The notes beneath the pieces were generated by a model. That model was not told the DNA's origin, did no database searches, and was given only the letters and a program-made list of their open reading frames with translations. A stretch of 35,911 nt of DNA, taken from an uncultured Clostridia bacterium. Its GTDB lineage: Bacteria; Bacillota; Clostridia; Oscillospirales; Ruminococcaceae. The first letter of the stretch is position 1. Every line of letters begins with the position of its first letter. The stretch covers positions 1 to 35,911 of the forward strand of contig CAMMMX010000025.1 of assembly GCA_946498095.1 (NCBI GenBank). The letters run 5' to 3'. Shown here one piece after another: positions 7,385-15,754 of this stretch. Position numbers and translations under genes: made by a program.

Positions 7385-10246
7385 ATGCTGCATTCCCAGA
7401 GGGTGCGCAAAAACGGGGTCGGGCTGCTAGGAGGCCTGCTCCTACTTGTCATGCTATGGACGCTTCTTGCCCCTTGCCTGCCTGCCAGGGCCGAGGAAGC
7501 GCAGGACGGCGAAAGCGCTCCGGAACGCACCGTCGCATTTCCCGATGACCTGCGTGCGGTGACGCTGCGTCCACAAACCGATTATGACCCCGCTGCTGAC
7601 CCTGCGCAGCTACAGCAGCCGCTGTCGGAAAAGCTTGGGAAGCTGGCCTCTGTCGGCTTCAATACCGTCATTGTCGAAACGTCGAACGAGGACGGGAACT
7701 ACTACAGCGTGGACAATGCCTCTTTCCACCAGGACGACGCCCTCTCCGCTGTGGTTGACGCCGCCCGGGAGGCGGGTCTTTACGTCTACCTGGGTTTTGA
7801 CGTCAATCGCTGCGGCGACCCGCTTTCGCAGGACTATGTCAGCGAGTTGATGCTCTCCGTCCACAAGCTGACCCTAAAATACCGCCCTGACGCGGTGCTC
7901 ATCAGCAATTATTACAGTCAGCGCTCTCAGGAGATGTACCTCCGATACCTGAAATTCGGTTCAGGTATCGGCTACGAAAACTGGCTGAGGGATTTTAACG
8001 CCTACCTCATGCAGAGCGTCACCGACGCCGTCAAGCAGACCAGCAATACCATCGGGGTGGGGCTCCTGACTGACCCCGTATGGGCATCGGTTTCCTCCAA
8101 CCCGGCCGGGGCCGACATCAGCACCCCTTCCTTTGAGGTGCTGGCGGAGGGCTTCAGCGACGTCAAAGCTTATTTGGAACAGGGTCTCGTGGACTTCGCT
8201 GTGGTGGACAACCCCTCCTCCCTCAGCGACACAGATGTCCCGTTTGAAACGGTCGCCAAATGGTGGTCGGATTTAGGGGTGGCTGCTCAGGTGCCGGTTT
8301 TCCTCTCTCTCTCCAACGAGAAGCTCTGCACCGACGCCGCCGGATGGAACTCCCCCGATCACATCGTCCGGCAGCTGGTAACGGCTAAGAAGTATCCGGG
8401 CATCAAGGGCTGCGTCCTGCGCTCGGCGCAGCAGGTGCTGGAGGATACCCAGGGCAGTACCACCGCCCTAACTCGTTATTACGCCAACGAGCTGGACGAG
8501 AGCGGCCTGTTTGAAGAGCTAAAGATAGACTCCCCTGCCAAAACGACCTTTGTCACATATGATCCTACCGTCAAATTCGCTGGATCCTTCGACCCCAATT
8601 TTGACGTCTATCTGGACGGCGAAAAAATCCAGCTCAACCAGGTAGGCAACTTCTACATAGAAAAAGAGTTAAAAACCGGCCTGAATACCTTCCAAATTAC
8701 CCACAAGGGCAACACCGTGACCTACCGTATCACGCGGAAGATCAAGGTCCTGCAGTCAGTTACACCGTCCGAGGCGCTCACGGTGGACGGCGGCACCCAG
8801 GTAGCGATCAGGGCCGTCGCCTACCAGGGGGCGACAGTAACAGCGTCAATAGCCGGTACGACGATTTCGCTCAAGCAGGTGCAGACGAGTGATCAGCTGG
8901 ACCCCACCTCCTTTTATGCGGAATACACCGGCACCTTTGTCGCTCCCAGTGGATCGACCTCCGGAGACAAGCCGCTGGGCAACATCGTCGTGACCGCAGT
9001 TTACGGCAGCTTCCAGGAATCTATGACGGCAGGCAGTATCACCGTCATCAAGCTTCCTCAAACGATTGACCCTGTGCTCCCCCCCTCTTCCGGCGAACTA
9101 CCCTACGATCCAGACGGACCGAAGGTCACCTACGTCGAATTAAACAGCAACGACACCTATGTCTTTAACGCCAAAAATACCGACACCTACCCTACGCCGG
9201 ACTATACCTTCCTGCCCAAGGGCACGCGGGACTTTTACGTTCGCACTTCGGGGAGCTATTATATCACACAGTCCGGCAAGCGAGTGAAGAAAAGCGATGC
9301 GTCACTGGTGGAGTTTCCAAGCTATACCGGCAACCGCTTTTCCAACGCCACCGTCAGCCAGAGCGGCGGCTTTACCACACTGAAAATGGACTCTCTGTGG
9401 AAAGCGCCTTTCCGCGTCGTCTACGAGCCGTTGTCCTTTACCGGCTCTGGAGACTATAACTTCACCGTCAACGACTTCTCGCCGGATAAGGTCAGCATCA
9501 TTTTCGACTACCTGTATCAGGACTGTCCCCTCCCTTCGTTTGACGGGACAATCTTCTCTTCCGCACGCTGGGTGAAAACCACAGAAGACGGCATGGACAA
9601 AATGAAGCTGGAACTGACGCTGAGGCAGAAAGGCATATTCGCCGGATTTAACGCATCATATGACGCAAATGGCGCGCTGGTCCTGCAGTTTAGGGAGTAT
9701 CCCCGCACCCTTAGCGGCTTGAACGTTGTCGTCGACCCGGGCCATGGCTACGCCGATTCCGGCGCGCTGGGATATGTAGTGGAGCGGGACGTCAACCTTG
9801 CGATTGCCAAGAAGCTGGAGACCGCGCTGAAAAACGCGGGTGCCAACGTCTACCGAATTCCAACGGAAACGAGGAAATACGAGCTTGACGAGCGCGTCAC
9901 CGTTGCGAAAAGCAAAAATGCAGACATCTTCATTTCCGTCCATTCGAACTCAGCCGCTTCCAGCGCGCAGGGCGTCGAAGCTTATTACTTCAACCCCTTT
10001 ACCAAACCGCTAACGGACGCTATCGTCAAGCGGATTGCCTCACAGGTGGGGGTAGTGCAGCGCCCAACCAAATACTTTAATTTTGCCGTCACACGCGTGC
10101 AGTCCCACATCGCTACACTGGTCGAGTACGGCTTTGTGACCAATAAGACGGAAGCTGAAAACTTTCTGGGCAACCCGCAAAAACAAGAGCTCTACGCAGC
10201 CGCAACCGTAAACGGAATCAAGGATTTTCTTGCTCGTGCAAAATAG
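7385..10246 (+). CDS. Secreted multidomain protein with C-terminal N-acetylmuramoyl-L-alanine amidase
   Basis: The 953-residue protein has a Sec signal peptide (basic start, hydrophobic core, likely cleavage after ARA at residue 36). Residues about 50-340 resemble a GHL10/DUF187-type barrel. Residues about 350-770 are beta-rich, probably wall-binding modules. The C-terminal ~180 residues are a clear Amidase_3 zinc amidase: the first ligand His in DPGHGYADSGA, Glu in VERDVNLAI, His in SVHSNSA, and the catalytic Glu in LVEYGFVTN. It should cleave the amide bond between MurNAc and the stem peptide outside the cell. In the barrel the acidic pair usual in GHL10 (FDDY) reads ISNYY, so glycosidase activity is doubtful. 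The only in-frame start is 7385, with AAAGGG 11 bases away. A strong terminator follows. Confidence 0.9.
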   Translation: MLHSQRVRKNGVGLLGGLLLLVMLWTLLAPCLPARAEEAQDGESAPERTVAFPDDLRAVTLRPQTDYDPAADPAQLQQPLSEKLGKLASVGFNTVIVETSNEDGNYYSVDNASFHQDDALSAVVDAAREAGLYVYLGFDVNRCGDPLSQDYVSELMLSVHKLTLKYRPDAVLISNYYSQRSQEMYLRYLKFGSGIGYENWLRDFNAYLMQSVTDAVKQTSNTIGVGLLTDPVWASVSSNPAGADISTPSFEVLAEGFSDVKAYLEQGLVDFAVVDNPSSLSDTDVPFETVAKWWSDLGVAAQVPVFLSLSNEKLCTDAAGWNSPDHIVRQLVTAKKYPGIKGCVLRSAQQVLEDTQGSTTALTRYYANELDESGLFEELKIDSPAKTTFVTYDPTVKFAGSFDPNFDVYLDGEKIQLNQVGNFYIEKELKTGLNTFQITHKGNTVTYRITRKIKVLQSVTPSEALTVDGGTQVAIRAVAYQGATVTASIAGTTISLKQVQTSDQLDPTSFYAEYTGTFVAPSGSTSGDKPLGNIVVTAVYGSFQESMTAGSITVIKLPQTIDPVLPPSSGELPYDPDGPKVTYVELNSNDTYVFNAKNTDTYPTPDYTFLPKGTRDFYVRTSGSYYITQSGKRVKKSDASLVEFPSYTGNRFSNATVSQSGGFTTLKMDSLWKAPFRVVYEPLSFTGSGDYNFTVNDFSPDKVSIIFDYLYQDCPLPSFDGTIFSSARWVKTTEDGMDKMKLELTLRQKGIFAGFNASYDANGALVLQFREYPRTLSGLNVVVDPGHGYADSGALGYVVERDVNLAIAKKLETALKNAGANVYRIPTETRKYELDERVTVAKSKNADIFISVHSNSAASSAQGVEAYYFNPFTKPLTDAIVKRIASQVGVVQRPTKYFNFAVTRVQSHIATLVEYGFVTNKTEAENFLGNPQKQELYAAATVNGIKDFLARAK

Positions 10247-10427
10247 CGCTCTGCTTCCCCACCTTTTCAGCCCCTTGGACGTCCGATACAGGAACGTCTA
10301 GGGGGCTGCTTTTTTTGTAATACACGCAGCCCTTCCCGCCGCCACCCCCTGGCGCGGTCGCCGTGTCAAGATGGCAGTAGCCGTCATGCTGGTAAGCGCA
10401 ATCCTCCGTACAGGTAATCAAACTCAT
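10218..10427 (-). CDS. Small cysteine-rich protein
   Basis: A 69-residue ORF starting MSLITCTEDC. It has Cys6, Cys10, Cys18 and Cys34 (C-x3-C-x7-C-x15-C) and an internal PGGGGGKG run, followed by a basic, polar tail. Similar short Cys-rich proteins are common in Clostridia, and some databases label them hydroxymyristoyl-ACP dehydratase without basis; function unknown, perhaps metal binding. The start at 10427 has AAGGGGATAGGA at fair distance; the frame is open 18 codons further upstream. The last half is translated antisense through the amidase terminator, and the gene ends 29 bases inside the convergent amidase gene. The tail may therefore be a recent read-through extension. Confidence is limited by the size. 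Confidence 0.6.
   Translation of the reverse strand: MSLITCTEDCAYQHDGYCHLDTATAPGGGGGKGCVYYKKSSPLDVPVSDVQGAEKVGKQSAILHEQENP
10268..10316 (+). terminator. Rho-independent terminator of the amidase gene
   Basis: A long inverted repeat (left arm from 10268, right arm ending 10308, with G-U pairs) is followed by CTTTTTTT. It begins 22 bases after the amidase stop. It also lies inside the convergent small Cys-rich gene. Confidence 0.88.
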
Positions 10428-10678
10428 GCCAATCCTATCCCCTTTTGATACAAAATAAGAAAAAGCAGCCTGGCCAGGCACGCGTTCAGCCGAAATGTAT
10501 CAACTTACGGCGTAAAACCTGTTTGTACCCGCTTTAGTTTGCGACCGGTAAAATATTTTATTCAGCCTCCTCATATTTCCCAGCAATTTAGTTACAATAA
10601 GGAATGCCGCTACACGCCGCTCACGCCTTGTAAGGCTTGTGCCGTGAAGGACACCATACCAGAAGGAGAAGGCCCTGT
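10428..10678. other. Intergenic region between the Cys-rich gene and the adaptor gene
   Basis: About 250 bases with no further gene. It contains a perfect 12-bp palindrome GCCTGGCCAGGC next to a T-rich stretch on the minus strand, and a short GCCTT/AAGGC hairpin near 10626-10640. I could not find a convincing promoter for the plus-strand adaptor gene; TACAAT near 10592 lacks a good -35 box. Confidence 0.5.
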
Positions 10679-11674
10679 TTGCGCCGCAGAGCCGCATGTC
10701 TTACGATGAAAAAATATGCAATACTTATCACCGTTTCCGTCTGCCTCATCGCCGCCCTGTCCGGCATTCCGGCCTTAACAGACAGCATGATGACGCGCGT
10801 AGAGTTGACGCAGGTACAGAAAACTACGCACCAGGACTACGTGTACGCCTCCGGGCAGGTGGAACAGAAATACCAAAAAGAAGTGCTATCCAATTTTCCG
10901 CTCGTAATCGCCGACATTTTAAAGGAGGCCGGCGATCCGGTCCAAGAGGGAGACGTTATTTTTAAAGTGGATAAAAACGCTACCCTTGATATGATGTCCT
11001 CCTTTGGACAGTATAACTCCATCCCTTCCGGCTACCTGGAGCTCATCGGCGCTGCCAACGCAAGCGAAGTGCGTGAAATGCTCCCGGACACGCTTGAGGC
11101 AACGGAAGACGGCTATATCTCCTCCATGAACTGTACCATCGGCGCCATCAACGAGGCCGGAAAGGTGCTGTGCACCATTGCCAAATCGGACGAAGTCGTC
11201 GCCAGACTGAGCGTCAACGAAATCAGCGTACCCAACGTCAAAATCGGCCAAAGCGTCGTACTGACCGGAAACGGTTTCCAGGGAAAGGTATTTACCGGGG
11301 AAATCTACAAAATATCCCCTACAGCGAAAAAACAGCTCAACGGGACTACACAAGAAACCGTCGTAGACGTGATGGTCAGAATCCATGAGCCCGACGACTC
11401 CATCAAAGCCGGTTATACCGTAAAGGGGCAGATCGTCACCTCGGAGAAACGGCAGCTACAAACTATCCCCTATGAAGCGGTTTTGCAGGACGAACAAAAC
11501 ATTGAATTCGTTTACGTACTGGAAAACGGCAGGGCGGTGCGTCGGGACATCCAAACGGGCCTGGAGCTTTCGGACGGCGTGGAGGTCGTGGAAGGGCTTA
11601 CGCCGGACGATATCGTGATTTTCAACGCACAGCAGGTTAAACAGGACGGCGAGCACGTCAAGGTACGCGGCTAG
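10679..11674 (+). CDS. Efflux/export periplasmic-adaptor-like protein (MacA/HlyD family)
   Basis: Membrane-anchored adaptor of 331 residues, predicted to sit outside the membrane and couple to an FtsX/MacB-type permease. It has a basic N-terminus with one hydrophobic helix (KKYAILITVSVCLIAALSGI). Two split lipoyl halves follow: one around LVIADILKEAGDPVQEGDVIFKV, the other around ATEDGYISSMNCTIGAINEAGKVLCTI. A beta-barrel region and a C-terminal membrane-proximal domain (TIPYEAVLQDEQNIEFVYVLENGRAV) complete it. The helical hairpin of Gram-negative adaptors is reduced to about 50 residues, as is usual where there is no outer membrane. I prefer the TTG at 10679 because AAGGAGAAGG precedes it; the ATG at 10706 has no ribosome binding site. 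The permease gene follows after 33 bases, but no ATPase gene is present. Confidence 0.85.
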   Translation: MRRRAACLTMKKYAILITVSVCLIAALSGIPALTDSMMTRVELTQVQKTTHQDYVYASGQVEQKYQKEVLSNFPLVIADILKEAGDPVQEGDVIFKVDKNATLDMMSSFGQYNSIPSGYLELIGAANASEVREMLPDTLEATEDGYISSMNCTIGAINEAGKVLCTIAKSDEVVARLSVNEISVPNVKIGQSVVLTGNGFQGKVFTGEIYKISPTAKKQLNGTTQETVVDVMVRIHEPDDSIKAGYTVKGQIVTSEKRQLQTIPYEAVLQDEQNIEFVYVLENGRAVRRDIQTGLELSDGVEVVEGLTPDDIVIFNAQQVKQDGEHVKVRG

Positions 11675-11707
11675 AGTGCGCGCCCATCAACAAGGGAGGC
11701 TCGAGAC

Positions 11708-12898
11708 ATGTACAACCTTATCCGTAACAGCCTGCGCAGCATCTTCGGCAAGCGCCTACGTTCCTTTTTGACCATTATGGGAATTTCCATCGGCGTCATG
11801 AGCGTGGTGATCATCTCCGCCATCGGGGAAGTCGGCAGCAAGACGGTGTCCGCAGAACTGGACAGCATCGGCATCAGCAGTATGCTGGTCAGCACGGACA
11901 AACGTATTACCAGCAAGGGTCTGGTTCCGGAAGACGTATCGTGCGTCGAAGGACTGGACAACATCGCCTGTGTCATGCCCCTGCTCAACGAAGTAACCGT
12001 GGTCAATGCCATCGGACAGGACCATGACACCATGGTCTGGGGCGTATCCGAAAAAGCCAGCGACATTATCACCATGGAAGTCCTTTACGGACGGCTGATG
12101 AACCGCTCCGATATCTCTTCCTGTGCCAATGTCTGCGTCATTGACGAAAGCTTCGCTAGGGCGGCCTATAAACGCGCTAACATCGTGGGAAAAACCATCC
12201 GTGTCCTGCTTGGGGGGAGCTATGAAGAGTTTACCGTTGTCGGCGTCGTCAAATCGGGCGGAAACGTGTTCCAGTCGATGCTCGGGGACTACATCCCCAG
12301 CTTCATTTACGCACCCTATACGACGGTACAGAACCTGTCAGGGAAAGCCTATTACGATCAACTGGCTGTACGCCTGACGGATGCGTCACAGTCAGAAAGC
12401 ACGGCGGGACAGATTGCAAAGGCGCTGTCCGCACAACGCAAGCTGGATGAAGGCGGTATCAAAGTGCAGAACCTCGTCCAGCAAAAGGAGCAACTGAACA
12501 ACATCATGGGTATCGTCACCCTCATCCTGACCGTTATCGCCGGTATCTCACTGGTGATTGCGGGGTTGTCCATCATGACCGTGATGCTGGTATCCGTGCA
12601 CGAACGGACCCGCGAGATCGGTATCAAAAAGTCCATCGGCGCCAGCCGCCTCGCCATCATGGCTGAATTCTTATCCGAATCCTTGCTGTTGAGCCTGATT
12701 GGCAGCATCATCGGCAGCGCCATAGGAATTGCAGCCTGCTACGTCGGATGTGCGGTATTCGGCCTCGACGCGTCGGTAAACCCAAGACTTATCGGCTTTT
12801 CCATCCTGTTTGCCACCGCCGTAGGGATCGTTTTCGGCGTCTACCCCGCGATGAAAGCGGCAAATATGAAGCCGGTCGACGCCCTGCGATACGAATAA
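11708..12898 (+). CDS. ABC transporter permease, MacB/FtsX family
   Basis: The 396-residue protein has the four-helix MacB-type layout. One helix is near residues 18-40, then comes an extracytoplasmic MacB_PCD domain to about 265, then three helices (about 267-297, 320-350, 358-382). The cytoplasmic coupling motif REIGIKKSIGASRLAIMAEF and the C-terminal YPAMKAANMKPVDALRYE are hallmarks. Such permeases export peptides, lipids or drugs, or work as mechanotransmitters, driven by a separate LolD/MacB-like ATPase. AAGGGAGG precedes the ATG. It is paired with the adaptor upstream, but the ATPase normally found between or beside these two genes is missing from this locus. The substrate is unknown. 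Confidence 0.92.
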   Translation: MYNLIRNSLRSIFGKRLRSFLTIMGISIGVMSVVIISAIGEVGSKTVSAELDSIGISSMLVSTDKRITSKGLVPEDVSCVEGLDNIACVMPLLNEVTVVNAIGQDHDTMVWGVSEKASDIITMEVLYGRLMNRSDISSCANVCVIDESFARAAYKRANIVGKTIRVLLGGSYEEFTVVGVVKSGGNVFQSMLGDYIPSFIYAPYTTVQNLSGKAYYDQLAVRLTDASQSESTAGQIAKALSAQRKLDEGGIKVQNLVQQKEQLNNIMGIVTLILTVIAGISLVIAGLSIMTVMLVSVHERTREIGIKKSIGASRLAIMAEFLSESLLLSLIGSIIGSAIGIAACYVGCAVFGLDASVNPRLIGFSILFATAVGIVFGVYPAMKAANMKPVDALRYE

Positions 12899-12907
12899 CG
12901 CACATGC

Positions 12908-12936
12908 TTGACTTTCACCGGCGTTTATACTACAAT
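12908..12936 (+). promoter_or_regulatory. Sigma-A promoter of the SGNH hydrolase/MscS pair
   Basis: TTGACT (12908-12913), a 17-bp spacer and TACAAT (12931-12936), lying just after the permease gene. Transcription from about 12943 gives a GC-rich leader of about 60 bases before an AGGAGG site. Confidence 0.82.
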
Positions 12937-13001
12937 GAAAGCAAATCTATCAGGGCGTCCCGGCGCGTTCCCGGACGGCGCCCGCATCAGGAGGACAAAA
13001 T

Positions 13002-13667
13002 ATGAACAAACGTTACACTATTAACCAGGGAGACACCATCCTGTTTCTCGGAGACTCCATTACCGACGCCGGCCGGGAACGGTTTGATAACGACAAAATC
13101 GATTATATGAACGGGTTTGGCTGGGGGTTTGTCAACCTGATTCACGGTTACCTCTACGCCTCCTACCCCTCGCATGGCTTTAAAATCATCAACAAAGGCA
13201 ACGGAGGTGAGCAGACGACCCACGTCATCGCCCGTCTCGAACAGGACGTGACCCAGCTGTCGCCGAACGTGGTCATCCTCCTCATCGGCACCAACGACGT
13301 CTGGCGCAACTTCGATGCGCCCGATCAGCCGGAGATACATATCTCCCCCGAGCAGTACCGCCAAAACCTGCATACCATCCTAGACAGGGTGAAGGAAACA
13401 ACTGAACAAATCTTGGTCATGACTCCCTTTATGCTTGAGCCGGATACGTCGATACCGATGCGCAAGGCTATGGATGAATACGCGCAAATCGCACGGGAAG
13501 TTGCGGCTGAATATGCCTTGCCCGTTATTTCGCTGGACAAGATATTCGACGACTACATGCAGCATCTGGATTGGCAGGATCTGGCCCCCGACCATATCCA
13601 TCCCAGCAACCTGGGGCATACCGTCATCGCCATGAATATTTTGGAGCAACTGGACATCGCGCTGTAA
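13002..13667 (+). CDS. SGNH/GDSL-type esterase or lipase
   Basis: A 221-residue cytoplasmic hydrolase; no signal peptide is visible. All SGNH blocks are present: GDSITDAGR (nucleophile Ser19), the block II glycine in NKGNGGEQTT, GTNDVW with the oxyanion Asn, and DHIHPSNLGH with the catalytic Asp and His. Members hydrolyse acyl or acetyl esters; intracellular Firmicute versions are often sugar or xylan acetylesterases or unspecified. The start has an AGGAGG site 8 bases away. The MscS gene begins 30 bases after the stop and is probably in the same transcript. The substrate cannot be read from the sequence. Confidence 0.9.
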   Translation: MNKRYTINQGDTILFLGDSITDAGRERFDNDKIDYMNGFGWGFVNLIHGYLYASYPSHGFKIINKGNGGEQTTHVIARLEQDVTQLSPNVVILLIGTNDVWRNFDAPDQPEIHISPEQYRQNLHTILDRVKETTEQILVMTPFMLEPDTSIPMRKAMDEYAQIAREVAAEYALPVISLDKIFDDYMQHLDWQDLAPDHIHPSNLGHTVIAMNILEQLDIAL

Positions 13668-13697
13668 ACTGGATGAGTGCGGGAAAGGAATCGGTTT

Positions 13698-14507
13698 ATG
13701 AATGCTTTTGTCGATAAGGTCGTTTATGACTTTCTCCCTCGGCTCGGGATCGCCATCCTGGTATTTATCATCGGGTATGTCGTCATCCGTCTGGTGCTGC
13801 GGTTGCTGAACAAGCCAGGAAAATCCGATCGAATCAGCCCGACGGTGCGCAGCTTTTTCAACGCACTGTTAAAGGTTGTTCTGCTGGTCTTCCTGATTAT
13901 CACCTGCCTTTCCATTATTGGTGTCCCAATGGCTTCGATGATCACCGCGTTGGGCGCGACGGGCGTGGCGATCAGCCTCGCAGTGAAGGACAGCCTCGCC
14001 AACCTGTGTGGTGGGTTCCTGATTATCCTAACCAAGCCCTTTAAGGTGGGCGATTACGTCGAATGCGACGGCGTTGCCGGTACCGTCGCCGAAATCAATA
14101 CCATTCATACCCGACTGCTGACACCGGATAACAAAACCATCTATATTCCCAACGGCCAGGTGACTACGGCGCAGATTGTCAATTTCACCGAACAGGAGAA
14201 CCGCCGGCTAGACCTGGAATTCGGTATCAGCTATGAAAACGACTTTGAGAAGGCCAAGCGGATTATCCGAGAAATCGTGGAGAAACATCCGCTTACTGTA
14301 AAAGATCCGGCGCCGGTCGTCCGTCTGGGCAGACATGATGCCAGCGCGCTGGTCATCGTGGTTCGCGTATGGGTCGCCAAGGACTCGTACTGGGATCTCA
14401 ATTACGACTTGGTGGAGCAGGTGAAGGTCGCGTTTGACGAAAACGAGATCTCCATCCCCTTCAATCAGCTGGACGTGCATGTCGTCTCACACAAGGAAAA
14501 TGGATAA
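13698..14507 (+). CDS. mscS: Small-conductance mechanosensitive channel (MscS family)
   Basis: The 269-residue protein opens on membrane stretch to release solutes during osmotic downshock. Three N-terminal membrane helices are followed by the pore-lining TM3 region (ITALGATGVAISLAVKDSLANLCGG), with the small-residue packing usual in MscS. The conserved cytoplasmic beta domain then follows (FKVGDYVECDGVAGTVAEINTIHTRLLTPDNKTIYIPNG). Its length is close to E. coli MscS (286). The start at 13698 has AAAGGA 8 bases upstream; the frame also opens at a GTG at 13677, which lacks a site. It lies 30 bases after the SGNH hydrolase gene and is followed by a hairpin cluster. Confidence 0.94.
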   Translation: MNAFVDKVVYDFLPRLGIAILVFIIGYVVIRLVLRLLNKPGKSDRISPTVRSFFNALLKVVLLVFLIITCLSIIGVPMASMITALGATGVAISLAVKDSLANLCGGFLIILTKPFKVGDYVECDGVAGTVAEINTIHTRLLTPDNKTIYIPNGQVTTAQIVNFTEQENRRLDLEFGISYENDFEKAKRIIREIVEKHPLTVKDPAPVVRLGRHDASALVIVVRVWVAKDSYWDLNYDLVEQVKVAFDENEISIPFNQLDVHVVSHKENG

Positions 14508-14515
14508 ACAGGAAA

Positions 14516-14562
14516 AATGCCCGGAAAGAAGGTGCTTACAGTCGCCTATCTTTTCGGGCATT
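14516..14562 (+). terminator. Terminator-like hairpin after mscS, possibly part of a switchable leader
   Basis: A 14-bp stem (14516-14529 with 14549-14562, one G-U pair) begins 9 bases after the mscS stop and is followed by CTTGCGCTTAT, a poor U-tract. A second stem GCCCGC/GCGGGC lies at 14579-14595. The 8 bases GAAGGTGC (14528-14535) also match GCACCTTC (14594-14601), so a third pairing that excludes parts of both stems is possible. A run of T occurs at 14609-14614. Confidence 0.6.
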
Positions 14563-14666
14563 CTTGCGCTTATCGCCTGCCCGCGATGTGCGGGCACCTT
14601 CGGGGCTATTTTTTCCCCTTTCCGCATATATATCATCGTAAAATTCGTTGGAGAGGATGACCAAGA

Positions 14667-15704
14667 TTGAAACAGCCGGATATTCATTATTTTATTGGAG
14701 CCAACAGTTCTAGGGGGTATTATAGTTACTTCAGATCTCATTTTTTGCCGCTCAAGGACATGGTTCTATTCAGTGCCTGGCCCGCTGCCGCTGCTGGAAG
14801 CATTTTCAGCGCCGTTTGTGAGCAGGCGGAAGAAAACGACGAACGGATGGAATTCATCCATGGATGCCTAGATAATACCCTGCAGGGGGTGATCTTGCCT
14901 GACCGTGGTACCGGTGTGCTAAACTTTCCCCTGTACGCGACTGACATTTACAGCATTCTTGGTTGCACACAGGAGGCAGATGCCCGCCTCCTGTCCGAAC
15001 AAATAGGCCATGCGCGTGCAGCTCTGCATACCGCGCTGGCTATTCACGACCGCTGGGAGGCCATCTATCTGGCGCATATGGACTTTTCCGAAGCCGACGC
15101 CCTAGCGGAAGAGACTGTGCAGAGACTGTTCAGTGGCCAGCGTAGCGGGAACCCCGGCTACGGGACGGAAACCCACCGCTTTTTCGGTGCTGCCACCTGC
15201 TGCGGCTCGATGGACTATATCGAGAATATTACCTCAGGGCTGCAAAAACGCTACCTCCTGAAGGGGCGTCCTGGTACGGGCAAGTCCACCTTCCTGAAAA
15301 AAATAGTCCGCGCCGCACTGGAGCGGGGCTTCCACGCCGACGTATACCATTGCTCCTTTGACCCACTGAGCCTGGACATGGCCGTCATCCCCGCCCTTTC
15401 CCTGTGCGTGTTCGACAGCACGTCACCGCACGAGTATTTCCCCACCCGCGACACCGACGAAATTATTGACATCTATGCCCGTGCCGTCGAACCGGGCACC
15501 GACGAAATCAACGCGACGGCGCTGGCCGAGGTTGCTGGACAATACAAGGCACAGATCGCCACGGCAACAGGCTTTTTAAAGGAAGCGAAGGAAACCCTGG
15601 ACCATTTCAACCTCGCGCTTCTGCAGCGTCTCGATGCAGGTGCGGTCGACCGGCTCCGTGATGAGACTCTGTCCCGGCTGTTCGCAGAAACGTCAAAACA
15701 TTAG
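14667..15704 (+). CDS. Duplicated P-loop ATPase-like protein (PRK06851-like), first site degenerate
   Basis: The 345-residue protein appears to be two copies of one P-loop unit. The second has a normal Walker A (KGRPGTGKST, residues 199-208), followed by HADVYHCSFDPLSLDMAVIP and CVFDSTSPHEYFP. The first copy aligns to it (MEFIHGCLDNTLQGVILPD, GVLNFP), but its loop reads AWPAAAAGS at residues 37-45, with Ala43 where the essential lysine should be. Firmicute relatives, as I recall them, are about 370 residues and carry loops in both halves; their function is unknown. The TTG start at 14667 has AGAGGA 9 bases upstream. It may have its own leader control (see the 14.5-kb hairpins) and ends in a strong terminator. 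Confidence 0.8.
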   Translation: MKQPDIHYFIGANSSRGYYSYFRSHFLPLKDMVLFSAWPAAAAGSIFSAVCEQAEENDERMEFIHGCLDNTLQGVILPDRGTGVLNFPLYATDIYSILGCTQEADARLLSEQIGHARAALHTALAIHDRWEAIYLAHMDFSEADALAEETVQRLFSGQRSGNPGYGTETHRFFGAATCCGSMDYIENITSGLQKRYLLKGRPGTGKSTFLKKIVRAALERGFHADVYHCSFDPLSLDMAVIPALSLCVFDSTSPHEYFPTRDTDEIIDIYARAVEPGTDEINATALAEVAGQYKAQIATATGFLKEAKETLDHFNLALLQRLDAGAVDRLRDETLSRLFAETSKH

Positions 15705-15713
15705 AAAAACTAA

Positions 15714-15754
15714 AACGGCTTACCGCTCCAGAAGGCGGTAGGCCGTTCTTTTTA
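15714..15754 (+). terminator. Bidirectional Rho-independent terminator
   Basis: A 13-bp stem with one G-U pair (15714-15726 with 15735-15747) is followed on the plus strand by TTCTTTTTAT. On the minus strand it is followed by TTTTAGTTTTTC. It can end both the P-loop gene and the convergent radA transcript. The next 220 bases (15755-15977) hold no gene or clear signal. Confidence 0.88.
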
